DNA from: Microbacterium terrisoli
GTDB lineage: Bacteria > Actinomycetota > Actinomycetes > Actinomycetales > Microbacteriaceae
Direction of reading: 5' to 3'
NCBI RefSeq assembly: GCF_030866805.1
Contig: NZ_CP133019.1
Span: 744,001-808,000 of the forward strand
Length of the DNA: 64,000 nucleotides
In this document: in pieces, positions 26,703-35,957 of the stretch
Layout: each line of letters opens with the position of its first letter
How positions within the stretch are numbered: the stretch's first letter is position 1
The notes under the pieces: generated by a model
What the model was told of the DNA's origin: nothing
The model's input: the letters and a program-made list of their open reading frames with translations, nothing else
Databases searched by the model: none
Translations under genes and position numbers: made by a program

Positions 26703-26716
26703 TGGGATCGTTGCCA
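26703..26716 (-). promoter_or_regulatory. LacI-type operator upstream of the second GH2 gene
   Basis: On the minus strand TGGCAACGATCCCA matches the operator form seen at 588-601 (TGGTAACGATGCCA). It lies 22 bp before the ATG at 26681 and 19 bp from the start of the right groES repeat. A shared regulator for the two sugar clusters is possible. Confidence 0.5.
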
Positions 26717-26747
26717 GCCCCAGTGCCAATGGATGCCTAAACTGGTG

Positions 26748-26774
26748 TCAGCACTCGACACGTCAGAGTGCTAA
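26748..26774. promoter_or_regulatory. CIRCE element 2 (right copy)
   Basis: This has the same arms and 9-bp spacer as 20151-20177. It is the only HrcA site at this copy. Confidence 0.85.
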
Positions 26775-26826
26775 CGAGTCTTTCAGTCTCAACTCGGTAG
26801 TTCACACACACAGGAAGAGGTAGACA

Positions 26827-27123
26827 GTGTCGGTTTCCATCAAGCCGCTCGAGGACCGCATCGTCATCAAGCAGGTCGAGGCCGAACAGACCACTGCGAG
26901 TGGCCTGGTCATCCCCGACACCGCGAAGGAGAAGCCCCAGGAGGGCGAGGTCGTCGCGGTGGGCCCCGGCCGCATCGACGACAACGGCAACCGTGTTCCG
27001 CTCGACGTCGCCGTGGGCGACCGCGTGCTGTACAGCAAGTACGGCGGGACCGAGGTCAAGTTCGGCGCCGACGAGTACCTCGTCCTGTCGGCGCGTGACG
27101 TCCTGGCGGTCGTCGTCCGCTGA
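26827..27123 (+). CDS. groES: Co-chaperonin GroES (right copy)
   Basis: The gene encodes the same 98 residues as the left copy from identical DNA, again from GTG. Its -10 box, leader, CIRCE 2 and terminator are intact, but CIRCE 1 and the native -35 region are replaced by the upstream region of the GH2 gene. Expression may therefore be weaker, or less tightly repressed by HrcA. The complete lack of substitutions points to a recent duplication or to continuing gene conversion. The downstream neighbour (RarD) is probably the original groES neighbour. Confidence 0.96.
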   Translation: MSVSIKPLEDRIVIKQVEAEQTTASGLVIPDTAKEKPQEGEVVAVGPGRIDDNGNRVPLDVAVGDRVLYSKYGGTEVKFGADEYLVLSARDVLAVVVR

Positions 27124-27137
27124 CGTCGGCTGTTTCG

Positions 27138-27167
27138 GAGGCCCGGATGCTTCGGCATCCGGGCCTT
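27138..27167 (+). terminator. groES terminator (right copy)
   Basis: This is the same TTCG-loop hairpin as at 20541-20570. Just after it, a 12-base unit GCTCGGGTGGGC is repeated with a 15-bp period (27180-27191 and 27195-27206). Confidence 0.85.
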
Positions 27168-27272
27168 CGCCGTTCCCGCGCTCGGGTGGGCGGCGCTCGG
27201 GTGGGCCGAGGGCGGGGGATGCCGCGGCCCGTGCGGTGCGGCGACGGCGGTGCGAAGAACTAGGCTGATGCA

Positions 27273-28211
27273 GTGAAGCAGAAGGACGCCAGGGCGCGGG
27301 GCAATGCGACCGTTGCCGGCGGCGTGTACGCGTTCGCCGCGTATCTGCTGTGGGGGATGTTCCCGCTCTATTTCCTGACGCTGCTGCCGTCCACGCCCTG
27401 GGAGGTCGTGTCGTGGCGGGTGCTGCTCTCGGTGGTCTTCTGTGTCGTGGCACTGACCGTGATGCGAGCATGGAGCGCCCTGTGGCGCATCATGCGACAG
27501 CCGCGGCTGCTGGGGTGGACGGCGGCCGCCGGCATCCTGATCTTCGTCAACTGGACCGTCTACCTGATCGCGACCCTCACCGGTCACGTCATCGAGGCGA
27601 GCCTCGGGTACTTCATCAACCCGATCGTGACCGTTCTGCTGGGCGTGCTCGTGCTGCGCGAGCGTCTGCGGCCGGCGCAGTGGGTCGCGATCGCGATCGC
27701 CGTCGTCGCGGTCGTGGTCATCGTGCTCGGGTACGGACAGATGCCGTGGATCGCGCTGGGGCTCGCTTTCTCGTTCGGGCTGTACGGGCTCGCCAAGAAC
27801 CGCGTCGGACCGTCCGTGGACGCGTTGAGCGGGCTGACGCTGGAGACCGCGTGGCTCACCCCGGTCGCCGCAGGGATGCTGATCTGGGTGAGTGTCACCG
27901 GCGGCATCACCTTCGGCACCGAGGGCGTCACCCACACGGTCATGATGGCCCTGACCGGGGTGGTCACCGCGGTGCCGCTGCTGCTGTTCGCGGCGGCGAC
28001 CCGGCGGGCTCCGCTCAGTCTGATCGGCCTGCTGCAGTTCTTGACCCCGATCCTGCAGTTCCTCACCGGGGCGTTCCTGCTGCACGAGCAGATGTCGGTG
28101 GAGCGCTGGATCGGATTCGGCCTGGTCTGGCTGGCGCTGATCGTGCTCACGGTGGACTCCCTGACCGGCGTCCGGCGCCGCGGCGTGTCCGATGTCACCG
28201 AGATCGCCTGA
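27273..28211 (+). CDS. rarD: EamA/RarD-family membrane transporter
   Basis: This 312-residue protein has about ten hydrophobic helices in the EamA (DMT superfamily) arrangement. The opening (G-G-V-Y-A-F-A-A-Y-L-L-W-G-M-F-P-L-Y-F), N-W-x-x-Y-L-I-A near residue 92 and E-A-S-L-G-Y-F-I-N-P are hallmarks of the RarD (chloramphenicol-sensitivity protein) subgroup. These are thought to be metabolite or drug exporters; the substrate is not established. It starts at GTG 27273 with only a weak upstream GAAGAA. It is likely an original downstream neighbour of groES. Confidence 0.88.
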   Translation: MKQKDARARGNATVAGGVYAFAAYLLWGMFPLYFLTLLPSTPWEVVSWRVLLSVVFCVVALTVMRAWSALWRIMRQPRLLGWTAAAGILIFVNWTVYLIATLTGHVIEASLGYFINPIVTVLLGVLVLRERLRPAQWVAIAIAVVAVVVIVLGYGQMPWIALGLAFSFGLYGLAKNRVGPSVDALSGLTLETAWLTPVAAGMLIWVSVTGGITFGTEGVTHTVMMALTGVVTAVPLLLFAAATRRAPLSLIGLLQFLTPILQFLTGAFLLHEQMSVERWIGFGLVWLALIVLTVDSLTGVRRRGVSDVTEIA

Positions 28212-28334
28212 TCCGCGCACGCGCGCGCACGATTGTTAACGCACCGAGACATCGCAGACCTCAAAGTGACGCGCGCAACCCATATGGTTAGAGCACGCAA
28301 TGCGGCACTGCCGTATTCGAAGCAAAGGAGCACC

Positions 28335-29597
28335 ATGAACGGATTGAATCGCCTGCGTGGCAGCAGAGCTGTCGCCGCGATCACACTGGTCGGTGCAGCC
28401 GCCCTGGTGATGGTCGGTTGCAGCGGAACCCCGGCCAGCACGAACAGCAGCGGGAACTCCGGCGGCTCGACCGAATTGACCCTGAAGCTGGGTTCGCTGA
28501 TGCCTGAGACCGGCTCGCTGGCCTTCCTCGGCCCGCCGCAGGAATCCGGCGTCGGACTGGCCGTGCAGGAGATCAACGCCGCCAAGGCCGGCATCACGGT
28601 CGATTACACCGCCGCTGACGAAGGCGACACCGACACCAAGGCCTATGAGACGTCGATCTCCAAGCTGCGCAGTGCCGGCATCACCGCCATGGTCGGGGCT
28701 GCGGCATCCGGTGTCACCAAGCTGATCCTGAACGGCAACATCTCCGCCGGCATCCTGACGGTCTCGGCGTCGAACACGTCGCCGGACTTCACGGACTGGC
28801 CGAACAAGGACCACCTGTACTTCCGCACGGCGCCCAGCGACCTGCTGCAGGGTGAGGTGCTCGGCAACCTGCTCGCGCAGGACAAGAAGAAGTCGCTCGG
28901 CGTCATCTTCCAGAACGACGCCTACGGCAACGGTCTGTACCAGGCGATCAAGAGCACGTTCGAGGCGTCCGGCGGCAAGGTCGTCGCCAACGCATCGTTC
29001 AACGTCGGCGACTCGCAGTTCGACGCGCAGGTGGCCACGATCAAGGCGGCCAACCCCGACTCGGTGGCGATCGTCTCGTTCGACCAGTTCAAGACCATCG
29101 GCCCGCTGCTGGTGAACGCCGGCATCCCGGCCAAGGACTTCTACATGGTCGACGGCAACCTGTCGGACTACGGCAAGTCGTTCCCGGTCTCGCTCGAGGG
29201 CGCGCAGGGCACCAAGCCCGGTCCCGCACTGGCCGACGACTTCACCCAGCGTCTCCAGACCTACTGGACGGGCAAGGGCAACAAGGAGATCACCGACTTC
29301 ACCTACGCGGGTGAGGCCTACGACGCAGCCGTGCTGATCGCCCTCTCGGCGCTCGAGGCGAAGTCGACCGACGGCGCGAAGATGGGCGCGAAGATGCAGG
29401 AGGTGTCCGGCGGCTCCGGCAACGGCACCGAATGCACCTCGTTCGCCGACTGCGCGAAGCTCATCAAGGAAGGCAAGACTCCCGCGTACCACGGGTACTC
29501 CGGCATGAGCAAGTTCGACGACAAGGATGACCCGCAGGGTGCCGTCATCGGCATCTACAAGTACGACGCGAACAACGCGCCGCAGCGGACCAACTGA
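28335..29597 (+). CDS. Branched-chain amino acid-type ABC transporter binding lipoprotein
   Basis: This 420-residue secreted lipoprotein has a signal peptide ending in a V-G-C lipobox (Cys28) followed by a Ser/Gly linker, and a LivJ/LivK-type binding domain: L-G-S-L-M-P-E-T-G-S-L-A-F-L-G near the start, Q-E-I-N-A-A-K-A-G and a late Y-D-A-A-V-L-I-A-L-S-A-L-E-A helix. The ATG at 28335 follows AAAGGAG. The transporter's membrane and ATPase genes are on the opposite strand just downstream, ending at a shared hairpin. The ligand could be leucine-type amino acids, amides or urea. Confidence 0.92.
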   Translation: MNGLNRLRGSRAVAAITLVGAAALVMVGCSGTPASTNSSGNSGGSTELTLKLGSLMPETGSLAFLGPPQESGVGLAVQEINAAKAGITVDYTAADEGDTDTKAYETSISKLRSAGITAMVGAAASGVTKLILNGNISAGILTVSASNTSPDFTDWPNKDHLYFRTAPSDLLQGEVLGNLLAQDKKKSLGVIFQNDAYGNGLYQAIKSTFEASGGKVVANASFNVGDSQFDAQVATIKAANPDSVAIVSFDQFKTIGPLLVNAGIPAKDFYMVDGNLSDYGKSFPVSLEGAQGTKPGPALADDFTQRLQTYWTGKGNKEITDFTYAGEAYDAAVLIALSALEAKSTDGAKMGAKMQEVSGGSGNGTECTSFADCAKLIKEGKTPAYHGYSGMSKFDDKDDPQGAVIGIYKYDANNAPQRTN

Positions 29598-29610
29598 TCG
29601 ATCCGTTCAC

Positions 29611-29640
29611 AAGGCGCCCCGGGCTTCGGCTCGGGGCGCC
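29611..29640. terminator. Shared hairpin between the convergent Liv genes
   Basis: AGGCGCCCCGGGC and GCTCGGGGCGCCT-type arms pair around TTCG with one mismatch. It lies between the stop at 29597 and the leftward stop at 29651, so it can end transcripts from both sides. Confidence 0.8.
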
Positions 29641-29650
29641 TCGTCGTGGA

Positions 29651-30382
29651 TCAGGCGGCGTCGGCGCCGAGCGTGCCGAGGTACAGTCCGATCACCTTCG
29701 GATCGTTCAGCAGTTCACGGCCGGTGCCCTCGTAGGCGTCCTTGCCCTGGTCGAGCACGTAGCCACGGTCGCAGATCTGCAGGCAGCGGCGTGCGTTCTG
29801 CTCGACCATGATCGTGGTGACCCCGGCCTTGTTGATGTCGGAGACGCGGATGAACGCGTCGTCCTGCCGCACCGGTGACAGACCGGCCGACGGCTCATCC
29901 AGCAGCAGCACCGACGGGTCCATCATGAGTGCGCGGCACATCGCGACCATCTGCCGCTCGCCGCCCGACAGCGACCCGGCGCGCTGGCCCAGTCGTCCGC
30001 CCAGCTCGGCGAAGATGCCGGTGACGAACTCCAGCCGCTCCGCATAGATCTTCGGCTTCTGGTACAGGCCCATCTGAAGGTTCTCGGCGATCGACAGCGA
30101 CGGGAACACGTTGTTCGTCTGCGGAACGAAGGCCACGCCGCGTGCGACGAGCTTGTCGGCTTTCAGGCCGACGATGCTGTCGCCGTTGACCCGGATGTCG
30201 CCGTCGCGCACCTGCACCAGGCCGAAGATGGCCTTCAGCAGCGTGGACTTGCCCGCACCGTTGGGTCCGATGATTCCGACGAGCTCGCCCTGATGGGCGA
30301 CGAGGTTCGCTCCGTTGAGGATGTTGACACCGGGCAGATACCCCGCGTGCACATCGGTGAGTTCCACCACGGGTTCGCTCAT
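29651..30382 (-). CDS. livF: Branched-chain amino acid ABC transporter ATPase LivF
   Basis: This 243-residue ATPase has Walker A G-P-N-G-A-G-K-S-T (39-47), the signature L-S-G-G-E-R-Q-M-V-A and Walker B V-L-L-L-D-E-P-S-A-G-L-S-P, with the D-V-H-A-G-Y start typical of LivF. It is the last gene of the leftward livH-livM-livG-livF operon, and its ATG overlaps the livG stop by ATGA. With LivG it powers the importer through LivH and LivM. Confidence 0.93.
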   Translation of the reverse strand: MSEPVVELTDVHAGYLPGVNILNGANLVAHQGELVGIIGPNGAGKSTLLKAIFGLVQVRDGDIRVNGDSIVGLKADKLVARGVAFVPQTNNVFPSLSIAENLQMGLYQKPKIYAERLEFVTGIFAELGGRLGQRAGSLSGGERQMVAMCRALMMDPSVLLLDEPSAGLSPVRQDDAFIRVSDINKAGVTTIMVEQNARRCLQICDRGYVLDQGKDAYEGTGRELLNDPKVIGLYLGTLGADAA

Positions 30383-31461
30383 GAGTGCTGCCCCTTCTGG
30401 TCATCGTCGCCGGACTCGTCGGCCGCGGCATCCGGTGCGGGTTCTTCGCCCAGCTCTTCGGCCATCATTTCGCGCTCTTCTTCGATCGCGTCGAGCAGCT
30501 TGATCGCCGAGGTGTTCAGCTCGCCCTCGATGCGTCCGGTCACGACCCCGAGGTCGACATCCTGATGGCTGCCGAGGTAGGCGTCCACGACGGCGGGATC
30601 CTGCATCACCGACTCGGGGGGACCTTCGGCGACCACGCGGCCCTCGGCCATGACGACAACCCAGTCGGCGATGTGGCGCACCACGTGCATGTCGTGCTCG
30701 ACGAACAGCACCGTCATACCGGCATCCTTCAGGCTCAGGATGTGCCCCAGCAGCGACTGCGTCAGGGCCGGGTTCACGCCTGCCATCGGCTCGTCCAGCA
30801 TCACCAGCTGCGGATCGGACATCAGCGCACGCGCCATCTCGAGCAGCTTGCGCTGCCCGCCCGACAGCGAGGCGGCGAAGTCCTTCTCCTTCGCGTCGAG
30901 CTTGAACCGGACGAGCAGGTCGCGGGCCTTCTGTTCGATCTCGCGCTCTTTCGCGCGCCACAGGAACGGGAAGAGGCTGTGCCAGAAGCGCTCGCCGTGC
31001 TGGTCGCGGGCGCCGAGCTTCATGTTCTCGAGCACGGTCAGCAGCGACAACGACTTGGTCAGCTGGAACGTGCGCACCTGCCCCATGCGGGCGACCTTGA
31101 ACGACGGGACGCCGGCGAGGTTCTTGCCTTCGAACGACCAGGCCCCCGCGTTCGGCCTGTCGAAGCCGCACAGCAGGTTGAACAGCGTCGTCTTTCCGGC
31201 ACCGTTGGGTCCGATCAGTGCCGTGATCGCCCCGTGCGGGATCTCGAGGTGGTCGACGTCCACGGCGACCAGGCCCCCGAAATGGCGCCGCACACCGTCG
31301 ATCACGAGGATGGGATCTGCCTTGGCGACGCCGGGCACGGCATCGCCGTTGGCGAGCCCCGTCGACTTGGTGCGGTGCACTCCAGTATTGGGGCCGGTAT
31401 CGGGGCCGGTATTGCGGCTCGGCTCGCCGGCCGGCTCACTGGTTGGCTGGTTACTTGACAA
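30379..31461 (-). CDS. livG: Branched-chain amino acid ABC transporter ATPase LivG with terminal extensions
   Basis: This ATPase has Walker A G-P-N-G-A-G-K-T-T, the signature L-S-G-G-Q-R-K-L-L-E and Walker B L-V-M-L-D-E-P-M-A-G-V-N-P, as in LivG. At 360 residues it is about 100 longer than usual. The first 48 residues are Pro/Thr/Gly-rich with R-N-T-G-P-D-T-G-P-N-T-G repeats, and the last 60 are acidic (E-E-L-G-E-E-P-A-P-D-A-A-A-D-E-S). The TTG start at 31461 overlaps the livM 3' end by 11 bp. Internal GTG codons in the extension are alternative starts, so the N-terminus is uncertain; the core is not. Confidence 0.9.
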   Translation of the reverse strand: MSSNQPTSEPAGEPSRNTGPDTGPNTGVHRTKSTGLANGDAVPGVAKADPILVIDGVRRHFGGLVAVDVDHLEIPHGAITALIGPNGAGKTTLFNLLCGFDRPNAGAWSFEGKNLAGVPSFKVARMGQVRTFQLTKSLSLLTVLENMKLGARDQHGERFWHSLFPFLWRAKEREIEQKARDLLVRFKLDAKEKDFAASLSGGQRKLLEMARALMSDPQLVMLDEPMAGVNPALTQSLLGHILSLKDAGMTVLFVEHDMHVVRHIADWVVVMAEGRVVAEGPPESVMQDPAVVDAYLGSHQDVDLGVVTGRIEGELNTSAIKLLDAIEEEREMMAEELGEEPAPDAAADESGDDDQKGQHS

Positions 31462-32428
31462 AGGTCATCTCCCTCTTGTCGCCGAGGAGTCCCTGCGGAC
31501 GGAAGATCACGAGCAGCATGAGCGTGACACCGACGAGGATGAATTGGATGACGCTGGCCTGGCTGGTCGACATCGGCAGCAGGCCCGCCGCCGCCAATGC
31601 CGGCAGCAGGTTGTTCATGAACGCGAGCACGACCCAGAAGAGCACGGCGCCCAGCGTCGGGCCGAACACCGTGGCCGCACCGCCGAGCAGCACGATCACC
31701 CACAGGAAGAACGTCAGCGACGTGGTGTAGCTGCCGGGCACGACCGCCGAGGGCAGCACGAACACGATGCCGCCCGCGGCACCGATCACACCGCCGACCA
31801 CCAGCGACTGCATTTTGTACGCGAACACGTTCTTGCCGAGCGAGCGCACGGCATCTTCGTCTTCACGGATGCCCTTGAGCACGCGGCCCCACGGGCTGCG
31901 CATCAGCGACCAGACCAGCAGCAGCGCCAGCGCCAGCAGCACCAGCCCGAACACCACCACCCACAGCTGTGCGGCCGTGTAGGTCCATGGCCCGAATCCG
32001 TACGTGCCCGAGGGGAACGGGTTCGCGCTGTTGAATCCTGCGGTGTAGTTCGCCAGGCCCTCTGCCGAGCCGGTCCACTTGTTGAACACCTGCGTGGTGA
32101 ACAGCAGACGGATGATCTCGGCCGCCGCGATCGTCGCGATGGCGAGGTAGTCGGCGCGCAGGCGCAGCGTCGGGATGCCCAAGAGCAGGCCGAACAGTGC
32201 ACCGGCGGCCAGGCCGATGATGATGCCCAGCCACCACGGGGCGCCGAAGCTGAGCACCGAGATCGCGTAGCCGTAGGCCCCGACGGCCATGAAGCCCGCC
32301 ATGCCGAAGTTGAGCAGACCGCCGTAGCCGAAGTGCACGCCCAGACCCGTGGCCGCCAACGCGTAGGCGATCGTGACAGGGCTGAGCAGATAGCTCGCGG
32401 TGTTGCCGAAAATCTGTCCCCAGTCCAT
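31451..32428 (-). CDS. livM: Branched-chain amino acid ABC transporter permease LivM
   Basis: This 325-residue permease has eight to ten hydrophobic segments and the LivM hallmarks G-Y-G-G-L-L-N-F-G-M-A-G-F-M-A-V-G-A-Y, L-R-L-R-A-D-Y-L-A-I-A-T-I and G-I-R-E-D-E-D-A-V-R-S-L-G-K-N, the last being the cytoplasmic loop that contacts the ATPase. It ends in F-R-P-Q-G-L-L-G-D. It begins 1 bp after the livH stop and overlaps livG, so the four genes form one operon. Confidence 0.93.
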   Translation of the reverse strand: MDWGQIFGNTASYLLSPVTIAYALAATGLGVHFGYGGLLNFGMAGFMAVGAYGYAISVLSFGAPWWLGIIIGLAAGALFGLLLGIPTLRLRADYLAIATIAAAEIIRLLFTTQVFNKWTGSAEGLANYTAGFNSANPFPSGTYGFGPWTYTAAQLWVVVFGLVLLALALLLVWSLMRSPWGRVLKGIREDEDAVRSLGKNVFAYKMQSLVVGGVIGAAGGIVFVLPSAVVPGSYTTSLTFFLWVIVLLGGAATVFGPTLGAVLFWVVLAFMNNLLPALAAAGLLPMSTSQASVIQFILVGVTLMLLVIFRPQGLLGDKREMTFVK

Positions 32429-32429
32429 C

Positions 32430-33863
32430 TCAGCCCAGCCTTTCCTTGCGTCCCAGCAGGCCTTGAGGTCGCACGAGCAGGATCACGATCAGTACCACCA
32501 TCGCGCTCGCGTACTTCAGGTCGGAGGGGATCCACAGGGTCGACGCCTCGACCGCGATGCCGACGATGAGCGAGCCGACGAACGCGCCCAGTGCCGTGTT
32601 CAGGCCGCCGAGGGTCATGGCGCTGAAGATCAGCAGCAGCATCTGTACGCCCATGTCCCACTTCACGCCCGGCCGGTAGTACGCCCACAGGACGCCGGCG
32701 ACGGCCGCGAGCGCTCCGGCCAGTGTCCACACGATGCGGATGACGCGGTCGACGTCGATTCCGGATGCCGCAGCCAGCTGCGGGTTGTCGGAGATCGCGC
32801 GTGTGGCCTTGCCGACGCGGGTGCGGGTGAGGAAGAACGCGACGCCCAGCGTGGCCACCAGGCTGACCACCATGCTCGTGATGTCGATGTAGGACAGCGA
32901 GATCGGTCCGAGCTGCATCGGGGTGGGGCTGGCGCCGGGAAGCTGCTCCGTGCCGCCGCCGATGACGAACTCGAACGCATACCGCAGCGCGAGCGACAAT
33001 CCGATGCTGACGATCATCAGCTGCACGGTGCCCAGGCCTTTTCGGCGCAGGGGTTTCCACAGCCCCGCATCCATTCCCCAGCCGAGCCCGCCGCCGGCGA
33101 CCACCATGACCACGAGGGCGAGCCACAGCGGCATTCCCCACCAGGTCGAGGCGATCAGCGCGATCACCCCGCCCCACGTCACCATCTCGGCGTGCGCGAA
33201 GTTCGCCAGACGCGTGGTGCCGAAGATCAGTGCCGCGCCCATCGAGGCGAGCGAGAGCAGCAGGCCGAAGTTGATGCCGTTGACCAGGCGCGTGAGCAGC
33301 TGCGAACCGAACGACTGCGTGACGCGCTCACCCGCTCCCAGGAAGAGGTTGATGTAGGCCGCGTTGGTCAGCCCGAACTTCACTTCGCGGGATGCGGATT
33401 CGCCCTTGACGATCACGCCCGACGGCAGTGTCGACTCGTCGACGGTGAGCGTGTACGTGGCCTTCTTCGGCACGTACAGCTTCCACGAACCCTCCGCGTC
33501 GGTCTTGGTCTCGGCCGAGAAGCCGTTGCCGTCGATCTTGACCACGACATCCGCCAGCGGCTTGTCCTTGTACGAGATGAACCCGGCGAAGAAGTAGTCG
33601 GTCTTCGGCGTGTTCTCGTCGGCGCTGACCGGCCCGGCCTGAGCCGGTGCGGTGCGGGATGCCGCGGCCTGGGCGGCGGTGGGTGCCGGCGCCTGCGCGG
33701 CCGCGATGAACGGCGCGTCGACGGCGACGGCCGCCGGTGCGGGTACGTCCGCGGCGTTCGCCGCGGCGGTCGGTCCCATCAGCAGCATGAGCCCGGCGGC
33801 GGCTGCACCCACGAGGGCGGTCTGCCATGCTCCGGGGCGACGCGCCCTCGTTCTGTGTCTCAC
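32430..33863 (-). CDS. livH: LivH-type permease fused to a secreted N-terminal domain
   Basis: This 477-residue protein is about 180 longer than a normal LivH. A signal peptide (basic R-x-R-A-R-R-P-G, hydrophobic core, A-N-A cleavage near residue 37) is followed by an Ala/Pro-rich linker and a small beta domain (about 88-165: A-G-F-I-S-Y-K-D-K-P-L-A-D-V-V-V-K-I and T-D-A-E-G-S-W-K-L-Y-V-P) that resembles carboxypeptidase-regulatory / transthyretin-like folds. The permease begins near 195 with N-G-I-N-F-G-L-L-L-S-L-A-S-M-G and ends V-R-P-Q-G-L-L-G-R-K. The GTG at 33863 has GGAGG six bases upstream, which fixes the start. The extra domain would sit outside the cell, where it could contact the binding lipoprotein or the cell wall. 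Confidence 0.9.
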   Translation of the reverse strand: MRHRTRARRPGAWQTALVGAAAAGLMLLMGPTAAANAADVPAPAAVAVDAPFIAAAQAPAPTAAQAAASRTAPAQAGPVSADENTPKTDYFFAGFISYKDKPLADVVVKIDGNGFSAETKTDAEGSWKLYVPKKATYTLTVDESTLPSGVIVKGESASREVKFGLTNAAYINLFLGAGERVTQSFGSQLLTRLVNGINFGLLLSLASMGAALIFGTTRLANFAHAEMVTWGGVIALIASTWWGMPLWLALVVMVVAGGGLGWGMDAGLWKPLRRKGLGTVQLMIVSIGLSLALRYAFEFVIGGGTEQLPGASPTPMQLGPISLSYIDITSMVVSLVATLGVAFFLTRTRVGKATRAISDNPQLAAASGIDVDRVIRIVWTLAGALAAVAGVLWAYYRPGVKWDMGVQMLLLIFSAMTLGGLNTALGAFVGSLIVGIAVEASTLWIPSDLKYASAMVVLIVILLVRPQGLLGRKERLG

Positions 33864-35595
<1,732 letters not shown>

Positions 35596-35633
35596 GGCCC
35601 GCAAGGGTCGGGGTGTCCGCCCCGAATGACGAC

Positions 35634-35669
35634 CGAGGCCGGCTGCGCCGCATGGGCGCGCCGGCCTCG
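35634..35669 (+). terminator. guaB terminator hairpin
   Basis: CGAGGCCGGC and GCCGGCCTCG are perfect 10-bp arms separated by 16 bases, 39 bp after the guaB stop. The loop can pair further (TGCGCC with GGGCGC). It separates guaB from the giant gene. Confidence 0.8.
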
Positions 35670-35730
35670 TCATCCTCCGGAGAGTAAGCGCGCCACGGGA
35701 TTCCGCTGTTCCTACGGCACTGAGTCCGAT

Positions 35731-35750
35731 ATATGCACCTGAGTGCATAT
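35731..35750. promoter_or_regulatory. Perfect inverted repeat upstream of the giant gene
   Basis: ATATGCAC and GTGCATAT enclose CTGA. The site is AT-rich against a very GC-rich background and lies 70 bp upstream of the -35 box candidate at 35820, a position suited to an activator or repressor. The binding protein is unknown. Confidence 0.45.
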
Positions 35751-35819
35751 GTTGATCGCGTGCCGTGAGGCGTTCGGGTAGGGCTTGTCGTCGCGGCGCA
35801 GAAATTTTCCAGAGGTCAC

Positions 35820-35847
35820 TTGACCAACGCGCGGATGTGGGTATAGC
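35820..35847 (+). promoter_or_regulatory. Putative promoter of the giant secreted-protein gene
   Basis: TTGACC (35820-35825) and TATAGC (35842-35847) are 16 bp apart. Initiation near 35855 would give a leader of about 100 bases. The rest of the 288-bp gap (35670-35957) shows nothing else recognisable. Confidence 0.5.
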
Positions 35848-35957
35848 TTCACCAACGGACTCAGCGACACGTCGAACAGACCCCAGATCACGCTCCCGCA
35901 TCGAACCTAGAGCCTCAGGCTTGCGACCCCTTTCGGCCGCCGGAGATGGATGCTGCA

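Larger units (their letters stand above)
26735..27173 (+). repeat. Right copy of the 439-bp exact direct repeat containing groES
   Basis: This segment is identical to 20138-20576 by eye across regulatory, coding and terminator parts. Upstream of it the sequence is unrelated to the left flank, so CIRCE 1 and the -35 box are missing. Only a fortuitous CAGTGCCAAT remains where the CIRCE half-site would be. Confidence 0.93.

Noticed and set aside
20577..26734. Insertion sequence, transposon or integrase explaining the cassette
   Set aside because: No transposase, recombinase, terminal inverted repeats or tRNA gene is visible in or beside the segment. Only the groES direct repeats mark its edges.
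26735..27173. Assembly duplication as the source of the second groES
   Set aside because: This is not excluded, but each copy has unique sequence on both sides and the flanks make sense as integration junctions, so I report it as real and give the read-mapping test.
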